A stretch of DNA of 49,798 nt from Caldisericia bacterium (GTDB taxonomy: Bacteria > Caldisericota > Caldisericia > UBA6126), in NCBI GenBank assembly GCA_028700655.1, contig JAQVSG010000007.1:1-49798 (forward strand), given 5' to 3'. A program made the translations under genes and the position numbers. Each line of letters begins with the position of its first letter. Position 1 is the first letter of the stretch. Below, piece by piece: positions 8,963 to 17,141 of the stretch. The notes below the pieces were generated by a model. The model worked only from the letters and a program-made list of their open reading frames with translations, was not told the origin of the DNA and did not search any database.

Positions 8963-8968
8963 TCTTCC

Positions 8969-8974
8969 ATTATA
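8969..8974 (-). promoter_or_regulatory. -10 element TATAAT, 6 nt before the ATG at 8962
   Basis: A perfect TATAAT on the minus strand ends exactly 6 nt before the start codon of the first gene in the serine dehydratase operon. The -35 region 16 bp upstream (TTTATT) is weak. This predicts a leaderless transcript. Confidence 0.6.
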
Positions 8975-9015
8975 GTAAATGTGATGGAATAATAAACGAT
9001 GAACTTGGAGGATAT

Positions 9016-10086
9016 ATGGTGAATTTTTCAGAACTCATCCAAAAAACCTATTTTAACAACCCCATAAGTAATTACCTGGGGGCTTTTCTTACGTTGGTAA
9101 TTGGTTTGTTAATCACTCGAATTGTCATTCGAAGAATTCTAATTTGTTGGTTTACAAAAAAAGTAAAATCAACAGCTGCACAATGGGATGATGTTGTTTG
9201 TGATATGATCAAAAAAACAGTCGTACCTTTGTGTGAATTGTTCGTTGTCTATGTCTCTCTTCAGTGTATTGAATTTACACCTACCTTTTCTATATGGGTG
9301 AATCGGTTATTCTTCTTGTTTGCCGTTGTCATTATTACAAAATCAACCAGCTCATTCATAAAAAACTGGATTTACCATCTTCTCAAAAAACAATACTCTA
9401 CATCGTCTTCCCATGAAAACTTTAAAGGTTTGATTCAAATCATAACCGTATTTGTATGGATCATATCAAGCCTCATAGTCCTTGACTACTTCGGAGTTGA
9501 TGTTACAGCGTTAATTGCTTCCGTAGGAATACTAGGATTGGCAGGTGCTATGGCCGCAAGAGGCATTGTGGAAGACATTATCTGCTATTTTACAATCATT
9601 TTAGACAAACCGTTCGAAGTAGGAGATTTTATATCTTTCTCCAACCAAAGCGGTACATTAAAATCAATCGGGCTTGCTAGTTCTCGCATTCAAAGTTTGA
9701 GCGGAGAAGAAATAGTTCTTTCCAATTCTCAGCTTATCAACAACTTGATTCAAAACTTCAAAAAAATGGAAGAAAGACGAACGTCGTTTTCGATTGGTAT
9801 TTTGTATGAAACTTCTTCCGCCTTGGTAAAAGAAGTTCCCACTATCATTCAATCCATCATTGAAGAGAAAACCAACGTTCGTTTTGGGCGTTGTCATTTT
9901 AAAAATTTTGGTGATTTCAGTTTAAACTTTGAAACTGTTTACTATGTTTTAAACAATGACTACGATGAATATATGAGCATTCAGCAGTCCATTAATATAT
10001 CCATTTTTGAATCGTTTGAAGAAAAAGGAATTGGTTTTGCATACCCTACCCAACTGGTATACACGAAACCTCAATCCACTGAATAA
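9016..10086 (+). CDS. Small-conductance mechanosensitive channel, MscS family
   Basis: 356 residues with the MscS layout. Four hydrophobic segments lie within residues ~15-165, and the last (VDVTALIASVGILGLAGAMAARGIVEDIICYF) is the pore-lining helix with its Gly/Ala pattern. The beta-domain follows (DKPFEVGDFISFSNQSGTLKSIGLASSRIQSLSGEEIVLSNSQL), then an alpha/beta cytoplasmic C-part. It releases solutes on osmotic downshift. TTGGAGG lies 7 nt before the ATG. The 3' end overlaps the convergent ispG gene by 16 bp. Confidence 0.92.
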   Translation: MVNFSELIQKTYFNNPISNYLGAFLTLVIGLLITRIVIRRILICWFTKKVKSTAAQWDDVVCDMIKKTVVPLCELFVVYVSLQCIEFTPTFSIWVNRLFFLFAVVIITKSTSSFIKNWIYHLLKKQYSTSSSHENFKGLIQIITVFVWIISSLIVLDYFGVDVTALIASVGILGLAGAMAARGIVEDIICYFTIILDKPFEVGDFISFSNQSGTLKSIGLASSRIQSLSGEEIVLSNSQLINNLIQNFKKMEERRTSFSIGILYETSSALVKEVPTIIQSIIEEKTNVRFGRCHFKNFGDFSLNFETVYYVLNNDYDEYMSIQQSINISIFESFEEKGIGFAYPTQLVYTKPQSTE

Positions 10087-11111
10087 CTTTGGATCCTCTG
10101 CAGTAAAACTTGATAGATCTCCTCTGTTTTTCCTGTTTTTTCGACCTTCCCTTTTTGAAACAAAACTGCTTTACTGCCTGAACCAGCCATCCCTATGTCG
10201 GCGTTTGCTGCTTCCCCAGGACCGTTCACTTCACAACCCATCATGGCAACATGCACCGATTTTTGGATTAAAAGGGTATCCTTTTCTAATCTTTCTACAT
10301 AGGACTTCACATCCCATTTGCATCGGCCACAAGTTGGACAACTTGTAATACGAACGCCTGCATACAATCCAAATGTTTGCAATAAATATCGTGCTGCAAG
10401 AACTTCATTTCGTAATTCTCCTGTTAATGAAACACGAATCGTATTGCCAATTTTCCTTTCCAAAAGTGGCTGCAATCCAATCGCTGTTTTTATAATACCA
10501 GGAACCAAAGAGCCTGCTTCAGTCAAGCCAATATGAAGAGGATATGGAAACGTATCAAAAGCCCATTGATTCAGGTATTGGTTTATGCGAATTTCGGAGT
10601 TTTTCACAGATAGAACGATTTGGTCGAAATGTTCTTCCTGAAGAAAATGGATCTCTTTTTGCAACAGAAGTTGCATATTAGAGAGTGCCTCTTCTTCAGT
10701 TTGAACGTTGTGCATTGACCCTCCGTTTAATCCAATACGGATGGGTACAGAATATTCTTTTGCTAAATGTACTATTTTTTTTTGTTCTTCTTTACTCTTA
10801 ATATTAGAAGGATTGAGCCGAAGTTTGTGAACCCCCTTCTTAATGCATTCTGTAGCAATAGAAGGATGAAAATGAACATCTGCTACAATCGGCATTTTGC
10901 TATTGGCCAAAAGAAAAGGAATTGTTTCAACCGCCTCCATATCGGGAAAAGCAACACGAAGAATTTGGCATCCAACGTCCTGAAGTTCCTGGATTTGCTT
11001 CAATGCAACCGATTTTTGAGCAGGGTGGCAGCTTAGCATGCTTTGAATTGCAATAGGATAATCCCCTCCAATACTAATATCACCGATATGAATTACATTT
11101 TTTTTGTTCAT
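10071..11111 (-). CDS. ispG: 4-hydroxy-3-methylbut-2-enyl diphosphate synthase
   Basis: About 346 residues of the compact bacterial GcpE/IspG form: an N-terminal TIM-barrel half (VADVHFHPSIATECIKKGVHKLRLNPSNI) and a C-terminal iron-sulfur half. The half holds the conserved SCPTCGRC and MGCEVNGPGEA, giving the Cys ligands and catalytic Glu of the [4Fe-4S] centre. It converts MEcPP to HMBPP, so the organism makes isoprenoids by the MEP pathway. I chose the ATG at 11111 over the in-frame GTG at 11117 because a TAAAAT box (11118-11123) ends exactly 6 nt before it and there is no Shine-Dalgarno sequence. It is divergent from the small membrane-protein gene. Confidence 0.93.
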   Translation of the reverse strand: MNKKNVIHIGDISIGGDYPIAIQSMLSCHPAQKSVALKQIQELQDVGCQILRVAFPDMEAVETIPFLLANSKMPIVADVHFHPSIATECIKKGVHKLRLNPSNIKSKEEQKKIVHLAKEYSVPIRIGLNGGSMHNVQTEEEALSNMQLLLQKEIHFLQEEHFDQIVLSVKNSEIRINQYLNQWAFDTFPYPLHIGLTEAGSLVPGIIKTAIGLQPLLERKIGNTIRVSLTGELRNEVLAARYLLQTFGLYAGVRITSCPTCGRCKWDVKSYVERLEKDTLLIQKSVHVAMMGCEVNGPGEAANADIGMAGSGSKAVLFQKGKVEKTGKTEEIYQVLLQRIQSYSVD

Positions 11112-11117
11112 GTTCAC

Positions 11118-11145
11118 ATTTTATGATTGAAAGATAGAAAAACAA
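11118..11145 (-). promoter_or_regulatory. Leaderless promoter of ispG
   Basis: TTGTTT (11140-11145) and TAAAAT (11118-11123) are 16 bp apart, and the -10 ends 6 nt before the ATG at 11111. It overlaps the oppositely directed promoter of the gene at 11161: this -35 lies inside that promoter's spacer. Confidence 0.5.
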
Positions 11146-11154
11146 ATTCATACT
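11127..11154 (+). promoter_or_regulatory. Leaderless promoter of the gene at 11161
   Basis: TTGAAA (11127-11132) and CATACT (11149-11154) are 16 bp apart; the -10 ends 6 nt before the ATG. The AAAGG between the -10 and the ATG is only 1 nt from the start codon, too close to act as a ribosome binding site. Confidence 0.55.
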
Positions 11155-11160
11155 AAAGGC

Positions 11161-11613
11161 ATGAATCTATTGTATGTATTTATTTTAGCAATGACCCCAA
11201 TTGGAGAATTACGATTGTCGATTCCAAGTGGTATTGGAGCAGGCTTAGGATGGGAGATGGTGTTTCTTGTTTCCCTCGTAGGCAATTTTATTCCCGCCAT
11301 TATACTTATATACACACTGCCCTTACTAGAACCGTTGCGACACCGAACCGACTTCTTCCTTTGGGAATGGTTTGATAAAGCTCTTGTGTATGCAGAGAGA
11401 AAACAAGATCTGGTTCATGCCTATGGATGGATTGGTCTTCTGCTTTTGGTCGCCATACCTCTCCCTGGAACAGGGGCTTATACAGGATCGATCGTTTCTT
11501 TTTTACTTCGAATGCATAAGAATACTTCGTTGTTCTTCATCTTGTTGGGACTTTTTATAGCAGGCGTGATAGTTACGCTTGCAAGCAAGGGCATTATCCA
11601 TTTTTTAGTATAA
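11161..11613 (+). CDS. Small multidrug-export-like membrane protein (COG2426)
   Basis: 150 residues, mostly hydrophobic, with about four membrane segments. It shows the family pattern TPIGELRLSIPSGIGAGLGW at the N-terminus and LLLLVAIPLPGTGAYTGSIVSFLLRM in the C-terminal half; the LPGTGAYTG re-entrant motif recalls the DedA/SNARE-associated superfamily. A substrate has not been established for this family. It is divergent from ispG and 24 nt upstream of the bactofilin-like gene. Confidence 0.85.
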   Translation: MNLLYVFILAMTPIGELRLSIPSGIGAGLGWEMVFLVSLVGNFIPAIILIYTLPLLEPLRHRTDFFLWEWFDKALVYAERKQDLVHAYGWIGLLLLVAIPLPGTGAYTGSIVSFLLRMHKNTSLFFILLGLFIAGVIVTLASKGIIHFLV

Positions 11614-11637
11614 TTCCCTAAAGCTAAGGAGGATGAA

Positions 11638-12759
11638 ATGAAAAGAATTGTTTTTTTTGTACTTCTTTTTGCTCTTACTTGTAGTATGCCCCTGCATAGT
11701 TTCGCTCTGGCATCTGATAAACCTGATACAATGGAAATTAACAAAGATTCCTTCTACGCCGGAGAGATCTATCAAATTCCTTCCATCGAAGTGGAACACA
11801 ATCTTTTTCTCATTGGTTCCACCGTAAAAAACAATGCGAACACAGGAAAAGACGTATTTGCCTTGGGCAACAATTACACGCAATCAGGTACCACAAAGGG
11901 GAATGCCTTTCTCTGTGGAAATAAAATTTGGATTGAGGGCGCTATTCAAGGAGATGTTTTTGTCATAGGCAACATTGTCGAGATTTCACCAGAGAGTACC
12001 ATTGAAGGAAATCTTTTTGTCGTTTGTAGTACCTTAACAATGGAAGGTATCGTAGACGGTTTAGTTCAGTTTTCAGGAGACACCATTCGTTTTATTGGCA
12101 AATCCAGTGGGGCCGATATGAATGCCAACACGATCATCATTGAAGATGGTGCCCAGATTCATCAACTTCGATACAACAGCAATGCATCGCTATCGGTTTC
12201 AGACAATGCTGAAATTGTAACAATAGATATGAAGCCAATGCCCACGAAGCCGGTAGAAATAGAAACCCCTCCTCCTAGAAAGTCATTTCCTGTTCGTTCC
12301 AAGGTATTCGCGTTGCTTTCTTCCTTGCTACTAGCTTTCCTAGTGTTCTATTTGTTTCATACTAGCAGTAAAAAAGCGTTAGATACACTGAAAAACCACT
12401 TTTGGACGTCTCTAGGAATAGGTCTTTTATTTCTCATAGCTCTACCGGTTTGCCTATTAGTACTATTTGTTATTGGTTTTGGGTGGAAAGTTGCTCTTTC
12501 TTTGCTTTTCGGAGCTACAGCAATGTGGATGTTTTCTCATGCACTTGCAGGGATTGCAACAGGGTATTTTGTATTCCAATGGATCGCTAAAAAGGAACGA
12601 TTTGATTGGTTAAACATATGTATTGGTGTGGTTACCCTATTTTTCATTCAATGGATTCCGGTTGTGGGTAGAATCTTTAGCTTCCTGCTTACTACCCTCT
12701 CATTTGGTGCGTTTCTACAAGTTTTATGGAAACAAAACCGTATGGGGAATAAAGAATAG
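11638..12759 (+). CDS. Exported bactofilin-like domain fused to a membrane domain
   Basis: 373 residues. A signal peptide (1-26) is followed by a repetitive beta-helix-like region (residues ~40-200) with bactofilin/polymer-forming rhythm: GKDVFALGNNYTQSGTTKGNAF, GAIQGDVFVIGNIVEISPESTIEGNLFV, GIVDGLVQFSGDTIRFIGKSSG. A Pro-rich linker follows, then about four transmembrane helices (~225-365). Classical bactofilins are cytoplasmic filament formers; here the domain follows a signal peptide and is presumably outside. AAGGAGG lies 5 nt before the ATG. The upstream small membrane protein is 24 nt away and may be co-transcribed. Confidence 0.85.
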   Translation: MKRIVFFVLLFALTCSMPLHSFALASDKPDTMEINKDSFYAGEIYQIPSIEVEHNLFLIGSTVKNNANTGKDVFALGNNYTQSGTTKGNAFLCGNKIWIEGAIQGDVFVIGNIVEISPESTIEGNLFVVCSTLTMEGIVDGLVQFSGDTIRFIGKSSGADMNANTIIIEDGAQIHQLRYNSNASLSVSDNAEIVTIDMKPMPTKPVEIETPPPRKSFPVRSKVFALLSSLLLAFLVFYLFHTSSKKALDTLKNHFWTSLGIGLLFLIALPVCLLVLFVIGFGWKVALSLLFGATAMWMFSHALAGIATGYFVFQWIAKKERFDWLNICIGVVTLFFIQWIPVVGRIFSFLLTTLSFGAFLQVLWKQNRMGNKE

Positions 12760-12822
12760 TTTTCTTGTCGATAAAACGGGTACAAAGGACTACAGGTCGT
12801 AATGATGAGTTTGAAAAAGAAC

Positions 12823-12908
12823 TGCCGAAGGGGGGACTCGAACCCTCACGGAGAGTGAACTCCTGCAGATTTTGAGTCTGCCGCGTCTACCAGTTTCGCC
12901 ACTTCGGC
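12823..12908 (-). tRNA. tRNA-Leu (anticodon CAA)
   Basis: 86 nt. The acceptor stem GCCGAAG pairs with CTTCGGC and the discriminator base is A (12823). The anticodon arm is GCAGA-CTCAAAA-TCTGC, so the anticodon is CAA (12872-12874). A long variable arm follows, as in type II Leu tRNAs, then the T arm GAGGG-TTCGAGT-CCCCC. The 3' CCA is not encoded. It reads UUG codons. A short T-rich stretch follows it on the minus strand, with no good hairpin. Confidence 0.96.
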
Positions 12909-12932
12909 ATCGTTTATCGAAATCGATATTGT

Positions 12933-12960
12933 ATTGTACATTAAAATTTGAAAATTTAAA
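12933..12960 (-). promoter_or_regulatory. Likely tRNA-Leu promoter
   Basis: On the minus strand TTTAAA (12955-12960) and TACAAT (12933-12938) are separated by 16 bp, ending 24 nt before the mature tRNA 5' end. Confidence 0.45.
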
Positions 12961-12974
12961 CCCTCAGCGCAAGA

Positions 12975-13832
12975 CTATTGCATACAAATGTATAAAAACA
13001 AAGGTTCAATGGAGTGATACGTTTTGTCAATATCAGAGCGCACTCCATGGCCAGCTTCGGGGTCAATTTTCATGGTGCATGGAATGCCTACAAGAGAACA
13101 CTTTTCTTCAAGCGCATAGGCCATTGAAACTGGCACAATGGGATCCATTGCACCATGAATAATGCAAGGGGAACACTCATTTTCATCAACATCCACGTCG
13201 TAAGTAATTAATCCCAATTCAAAATCTGCGGAGTGTGTGGGCAAAATACCCCCCCATAAAGATATAATACCTTTTAATCTTTCTTTGTTGTCCCACTCCC
13301 GATCGTCATAAGCAACATGACAGGAAGTTATGGCGCCAGCAGAAGAGCCTCCAACAAGGATTGTGTTTTCGTCAATACCATATATAGAGGCATTTTTTAT
13401 AAGCCAATCGATGGCATCACGTGAATCATCAACGGCTGCTTCAATAATGTTGTCCATTGTAAAAGGGTAGGGAAGATCCTGAGCCAACCTGTAGTTAATG
13501 GTACATGTTACATATCCTAGCTGAGCAAATTCAAGACAACGCTTCCGCATGTTTTCCTTGGATCCGCTAACAAATCCTCCTCCATGAATCCACACCAACA
13601 AAGGTCTTTTCTCGGTTGGTTCTTCAATGGGAGAAATGATGTCCATTTCTAATTGCAGGGTCGATCGATTTGATGTTTCAATACTTTTGTAAACAACATC
13701 GTAGTCCATTTTTAATTGGTCGGTCTGAAAGATTTCTTCCAAGTACCGTACCTTTTTATCTTGACTAAAAGAAGTAAATGTAGGAACAATACACAAAAGG
13801 CTAATCAGAAAGACAATGCATATTCTTTTCAT
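12975..13832 (-). CDS. Secreted alpha/beta-hydrolase (esterase/lipase, HSL-like)
   Basis: 285 residues with a signal peptide (1-22). The oxyanion motif HGGGF is at residues 83-87, the nucleophile elbow GGSSAGA at 161-167 with Ser164 as nucleophile, then the acid in GAMDPIVP and the catalytic His in EAGHGVRSD. This is the alpha/beta-hydrolase fold-3 / hormone-sensitive-lipase type, acting on short carboxylic esters; the natural substrate is unknown. GGGAGGAT lies upstream of the ATG. A 12-bp perfect hairpin separates it from the P5C dehydrogenase gene upstream on the same strand. Confidence 0.88.
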   Translation of the reverse strand: MKRICIVFLISLLCIVPTFTSFSQDKKVRYLEEIFQTDQLKMDYDVVYKSIETSNRSTLQLEMDIISPIEEPTEKRPLLVWIHGGGFVSGSKENMRKRCLEFAQLGYVTCTINYRLAQDLPYPFTMDNIIEAAVDDSRDAIDWLIKNASIYGIDENTILVGGSSAGAITSCHVAYDDREWDNKERLKGIISLWGGILPTHSADFELGLITYDVDVDENECSPCIIHGAMDPIVPVSMAYALEEKCSLVGIPCTMKIDPEAGHGVRSDIDKTYHSIEPLFLYICMQ

Positions 13833-13853
13833 ACTTGATATCCTCCCTCAAAG

Positions 13854-13884
13854 ATCTGCCACAGTGGCAAGAACTGTGGCAGAT
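13854..13884 (-). terminator. Strong hairpin between P5C dehydrogenase and esterase genes
   Basis: Two perfect 12-bp arms, ATCTGCCACAGT (13854-13865) and ACTGTGGCAGAT (13873-13884), flank a 7-nt loop. On the minus strand it lies about 19 nt after the P5C dehydrogenase stop and is followed by only a short CTTTG, so as an intrinsic terminator it is weak. The left arm can also fold as TGCCA-CAG-TGGCA (13857-13869), which would exclude the long stem. Confidence 0.5.
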
Positions 13885-13902
13885 ACTGTAGTAGGGTTGC
13901 TT

Positions 13903-15531
13903 TTATTCTTCGTCCATAAAGGGGTATACAAAGTCTTTGGCAGGGGTAAAACACTCTTTGGTATTACGAATGCTAGTCCAGCGAAGGAGGTTAAATTCAC
14001 TCCCTGCTTTATCGTTGGTTCCAGAGCTTCTACCTCCACCAAATGGTTGGTGCCCAACAACAGCCCCTGTTGTTTTGTCATTGATATAAAAATTCCCGGC
14101 AGCATGTCGAAGAACATGTTCTGCCAGGATAACGGCTTCACGATCTTGGGCAAAGACACCTCCGGTTAATCCATACGCAGAGGTTGTATTACACAATTCA
14201 AGAGTATCTTCATACTTTTCATCTTCATAGATGTAAAAAGTAATGACGGGTCCGAATATTTCTTCTTCCATCGTTTTAAAGTGTGGATCGGTCGTTAGAA
14301 TAATGGTTGGCTCTATAAAATATCCCTTGCTATCATCACAAGTACCACCCCAAATTATTTGAGCATCTTTATGGTCTTTGGCATACTGAATATACCCTTT
14401 AATCTTGTCAAAAGAAGGTTTATCGATAACAGCATTGATAAAAGCAGAGAAATCTCGAACATCGCCCATTTTAACACGGCTCAGTTGTTCTTGAAGTTCT
14501 TTCCAAATAGCATTCCACTGTGATTTTGGCAAATATGCTCTTGAATTGGCAGAGCACTTTTGCCCTTGGTATTCAAAAGCACCTCGCACAATAGCTGTGG
14601 AAACTTCCCTAGGGCACGCTGAGGAATGTACAACCAGAAAATCTTTTCCTCCTGTTTCTCCAACAATGCGAGGGTATGATTTATACTTGGATAGATTTTC
14701 AGAAGATCGTTTCCATAGCATTTGGAATACCTCTGTAGATCCAGTAAAGTGAACACCTGCAAAATGTGGACTATCCAAAACAATGTCTGTGATGGCAGAA
14801 GAAGGGCCAGGAATAAAATTGATAACGCCTTTGGGAAGACCTGCTTCAAATAGAATTTTCATGAATACATAATTGGAATACACAGCGGTTCTCGCTGGTT
14901 TCCATAGAGAAACATTCCCCATAATCGCAGGAGCTGTTGGAAGATTGCCTCCAATAGAAGTAAAATTGAACGGTGTGATGGCATAAATAAACCCTTCCAA
15001 GGGTCGATACTCCAGGCGATTCCATATGCCCCTGGAATTGTTTGGTTGTGTTTGATAAATCTTTTGCATGAAGTGTACGTTGTATCGTAAGAAATCCGCT
15101 AACTCTGCAACACAATCAATTTCAGCCTGGTATGCATTCTTGCTTTGACACAACATTGTGGCTGCATTCATTTCCGCTCGATACGGTCCTGCTAAAAGTT
15201 CAGCAGCTCGTAGAAAAATAGCAGCTCTTTCTTCCCATGGCATGATAGACCACTTTAACCAAGCTTCTTGCGAAGATTCGATGGCATCTTGAATTTCGCG
15301 CTCACCTGCTTGATGGAACTCTGCCAGGATATGTTGATGATCGTGAGGACATATACATGAAGCCATATGGCCGGTTTTAACTTCTTTACCGTCAATAATT
15401 AATGGAATCTCTATTTTTGTCTGAATCATTTCGTCAAGCTTCTTCTTTAATTGAATTCTCTCGGGAGAATTCGGGGCATACGATAAAATAGGCTCATTGA
15501 TAGGAGCCGGAATTTTATAGTTCGAATTCAT
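13903..15531 (-). CDS. L-glutamate gamma-semialdehyde (P5C) dehydrogenase, ALDH4-like
   Basis: About 542 residues, the length of stand-alone P5C dehydrogenases (ALDH4A1 type). They oxidise glutamate semialdehyde to glutamate with NAD+ in proline catabolism. Motifs: AITPFNFTSIGGNLPTAPA, GVHFTGSTEVF, VGETGGKDF with the catalytic Glu, the catalytic Cys in FEYQGQKCSANSR, and EEIFGPVITFY. The ATG at 15531 is preceded by GGAGG at 5 nt; an upstream in-frame ATG at 15561 has no such site. No proline dehydrogenase is present in the window. A strong hairpin lies just downstream. Confidence 0.92.
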   Translation of the reverse strand: MNSNYKIPAPINEPILSYAPNSPERIQLKKKLDEMIQTKIEIPLIIDGKEVKTGHMASCICPHDHQHILAEFHQAGEREIQDAIESSQEAWLKWSIMPWEERAAIFLRAAELLAGPYRAEMNAATMLCQSKNAYQAEIDCVAELADFLRYNVHFMQKIYQTQPNNSRGIWNRLEYRPLEGFIYAITPFNFTSIGGNLPTAPAIMGNVSLWKPARTAVYSNYVFMKILFEAGLPKGVINFIPGPSSAITDIVLDSPHFAGVHFTGSTEVFQMLWKRSSENLSKYKSYPRIVGETGGKDFLVVHSSACPREVSTAIVRGAFEYQGQKCSANSRAYLPKSQWNAIWKELQEQLSRVKMGDVRDFSAFINAVIDKPSFDKIKGYIQYAKDHKDAQIIWGGTCDDSKGYFIEPTIILTTDPHFKTMEEEIFGPVITFYIYEDEKYEDTLELCNTTSAYGLTGGVFAQDREAVILAEHVLRHAAGNFYINDKTTGAVVGHQPFGGGRSSGTNDKAGSEFNLLRWTSIRNTKECFTPAKDFVYPFMDEE

Positions 15532-15609
15532 ACCTACCTCCAGTAATTTTTTGTGTACCATTATTATATCAAACTAGCCGATAAAAAAATGACAAAAGAC
15601 CGGAACTAT

Positions 15610-16506
15610 TTATCGTTTTTTCCCCTGATTAACTGTCCATAAACTGAGCACAATCAAAAGAGATCCAACCCATTGCAACGGAGACATTGTCTCGTGCAAT
15701 AGAAAGTATCCTCCCACAACTCCTGCTACAGGAATGAAATTTACATAGGTGGATACAACAGTAACTCCAATGACTTTCACGGTATAGTTGTAGAAAAAAA
15801 ATGCCAACACAGAACAGACAATAGATAAGAATAGAAAATGGCTCCAAAGATGTCGAGGAACAGTCACTAAATATCCTTTCTCAAGAATTGCGAAAGGAAG
15901 CAACAGAAAAAATCCATAAATACTTTGCCATGCAGTCGCATGCAATGTATCCATTCGCGAGTGCAGATGAGATGCTAAGAAAGTAAATAACACCCAACAA
16001 CCCACTGCACCCAACATTAATAAATTGCCTTTTAATGGATCCGGGGCTGCACTTGATGAACCTTGTGCAGAAACAATAAAGTACGCTCCCAAAAAAGAGA
16101 TTCCAATAGAAAGGATCTGCCACAAACGAAGATGTATACGGTGGAGTATACTAGTCGTCAAAGCAGTAACAATGGGGATAAGAGCTATAATAATAGAAGC
16201 ATTGGATGCAGTTGTATACCCAATGCCTCGAGCTTCAAACCAAAAATACAAAGCAACCCCCGACATACCACTAAAAAAAAGCAGAAGGTGATCCATCCAA
16301 GAAAGTTGTTTTTTTCTTTTAAGAAAAATCAAAACGACCGAGAAAATACAGGCAACAATACCATATCTAATAGTAGTCATCGTCATGGGAGGGATCCCTG
16401 CTAACAAAATGGCTTTCATACTTACAAATGACAAGCCCCACGAAGTAACCGAAAACAAAACAAGAAGATTCGCAAAAATACGAATCCGGGGATTCAATTC
16501 TTTCAT
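15610..16506 (-). CDS. EamA/DMT-family permease
   Basis: 298 residues with about ten hydrophobic helices arranged as two EamA repeats of five. Each repeat has the typical end-of-helix motif (TTASNASIIIALIPIVTAL in repeat 1, TVVSTYVNFIPVAGVVGGYFLLHE in repeat 2). These are drug/metabolite exporters with varied substrates; none can be assigned. The start lies 12 nt after the stop of the ECF S-like gene and lacks a ribosome binding site, so coupling is likely. Confidence 0.88.
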   Translation of the reverse strand: MKELNPRIRIFANLLVLFSVTSWGLSFVSMKAILLAGIPPMTMTTIRYGIVACIFSVVLIFLKRKKQLSWMDHLLLFFSGMSGVALYFWFEARGIGYTTASNASIIIALIPIVTALTTSILHRIHLRLWQILSIGISFLGAYFIVSAQGSSSAAPDPLKGNLLMLGAVGCWVLFTFLASHLHSRMDTLHATAWQSIYGFFLLLPFAILEKGYLVTVPRHLWSHFLFLSIVCSVLAFFFYNYTVKVIGVTVVSTYVNFIPVAGVVGGYFLLHETMSPLQWVGSLLIVLSLWTVNQGKKR

Positions 16507-16518
16507 GAAGTGGAAACT

Positions 16519-17037
16519 TTAATGTTTAAGCAATTCGGTCTTCTTTAAAGCCTTTTCTATAATCATTGCTAAAACTCCCCCGCTAATGGCGGTAAACAAC
16601 TGTGTAACACCAAATGCCTGTGCTACAGGTTGAGGAAGTTGTAGGATGAAAGCAATGGTTACCGCAAAAACGCCGTATTTTAATGCAGACCCAAAGACGA
16701 CCCCCAATAGTGTTTTATACAATTGTGGAGTTCGACTTCTAAACAAAGAAAAAACAATCACTAACACTGTATTCCCTATCATAATCACGGGGACCATCTC
16801 AGGTCTCCCCATGATACCAACGGCCACTGCTATCAAGGGCGTAATGAGGCCAAGAGAAACGCCTCCCCAAACCCCCAAAAGCATACAAGCCATAAATAGC
16901 ATAAGGTTGACAACAGGACCGGTAATAGGTTGCGGAAGCTGCAGCATTTGGAAACCAATAGTGATGGCAATTAAAATGGCCAATCGTACCATCCATTGAA
17001 CAGGATAACGTATTTTTGAAGTTTTTTGTGTACTCAA
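16519..17037 (-). CDS. ECF-transporter S-component-like membrane protein
   Basis: About 172 residues with roughly five to six membrane helices. The stretch LPQPITGPVVNLMLFMACMLLGVWGGVSLGLITPLIAVAVG and the following PVIMIGN resemble substrate-binding S components of energy-coupling-factor vitamin transporters. No substrate can be named and no energising EcfT/EcfA genes are in the window. I favour a TTG start at 17037 because GAGGTGG lies just before it and a TATAAT box at 17068-17073 would give a ~24-nt leader. Alternative ATG starts at 17085 and 17142 would place that TATAAT inside the gene. Confidence 0.6.
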   Translation of the reverse strand: MSTQKTSKIRYPVQWMVRLAILIAITIGFQMLQLPQPITGPVVNLMLFMACMLLGVWGGVSLGLITPLIAVAVGIMGRPEMVPVIMIGNTVLVIVFSLFRSRTPQLYKTLLGVVFGSALKYGVFAVTIAFILQLPQPVAQAFGVTQLFTAISGGVLAMIIEKALKKTELLKH

Positions 17038-17067
17038 TTTCCACCTCAGTTCAAATAGGATATTATT

Positions 17068-17073
17068 ATTATA
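17068..17073 (-). promoter_or_regulatory. -10 element TATAAT for the ECF S-like gene
   Basis: A perfect TATAAT on the minus strand about 30 nt before the TTG at 17037, in a run of TAT repeats. It supports the downstream TTG start; no clear -35 was found. Confidence 0.4.
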
Positions 17074-17141
17074 TAATGTTTTCATGTTAGAAAGGATGCA
17101 AACGCGAACCCACGAAAAAAAAATAAGGAATAGGAAAACCA

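Noticed and set aside
13417-13424. A second parS-like core, TCACGTGA, within the esterase gene
   Set aside because: The surrounding 16-mer has four mismatches to the parS consensus and no palindromic extension; it encodes conserved esterase residues.
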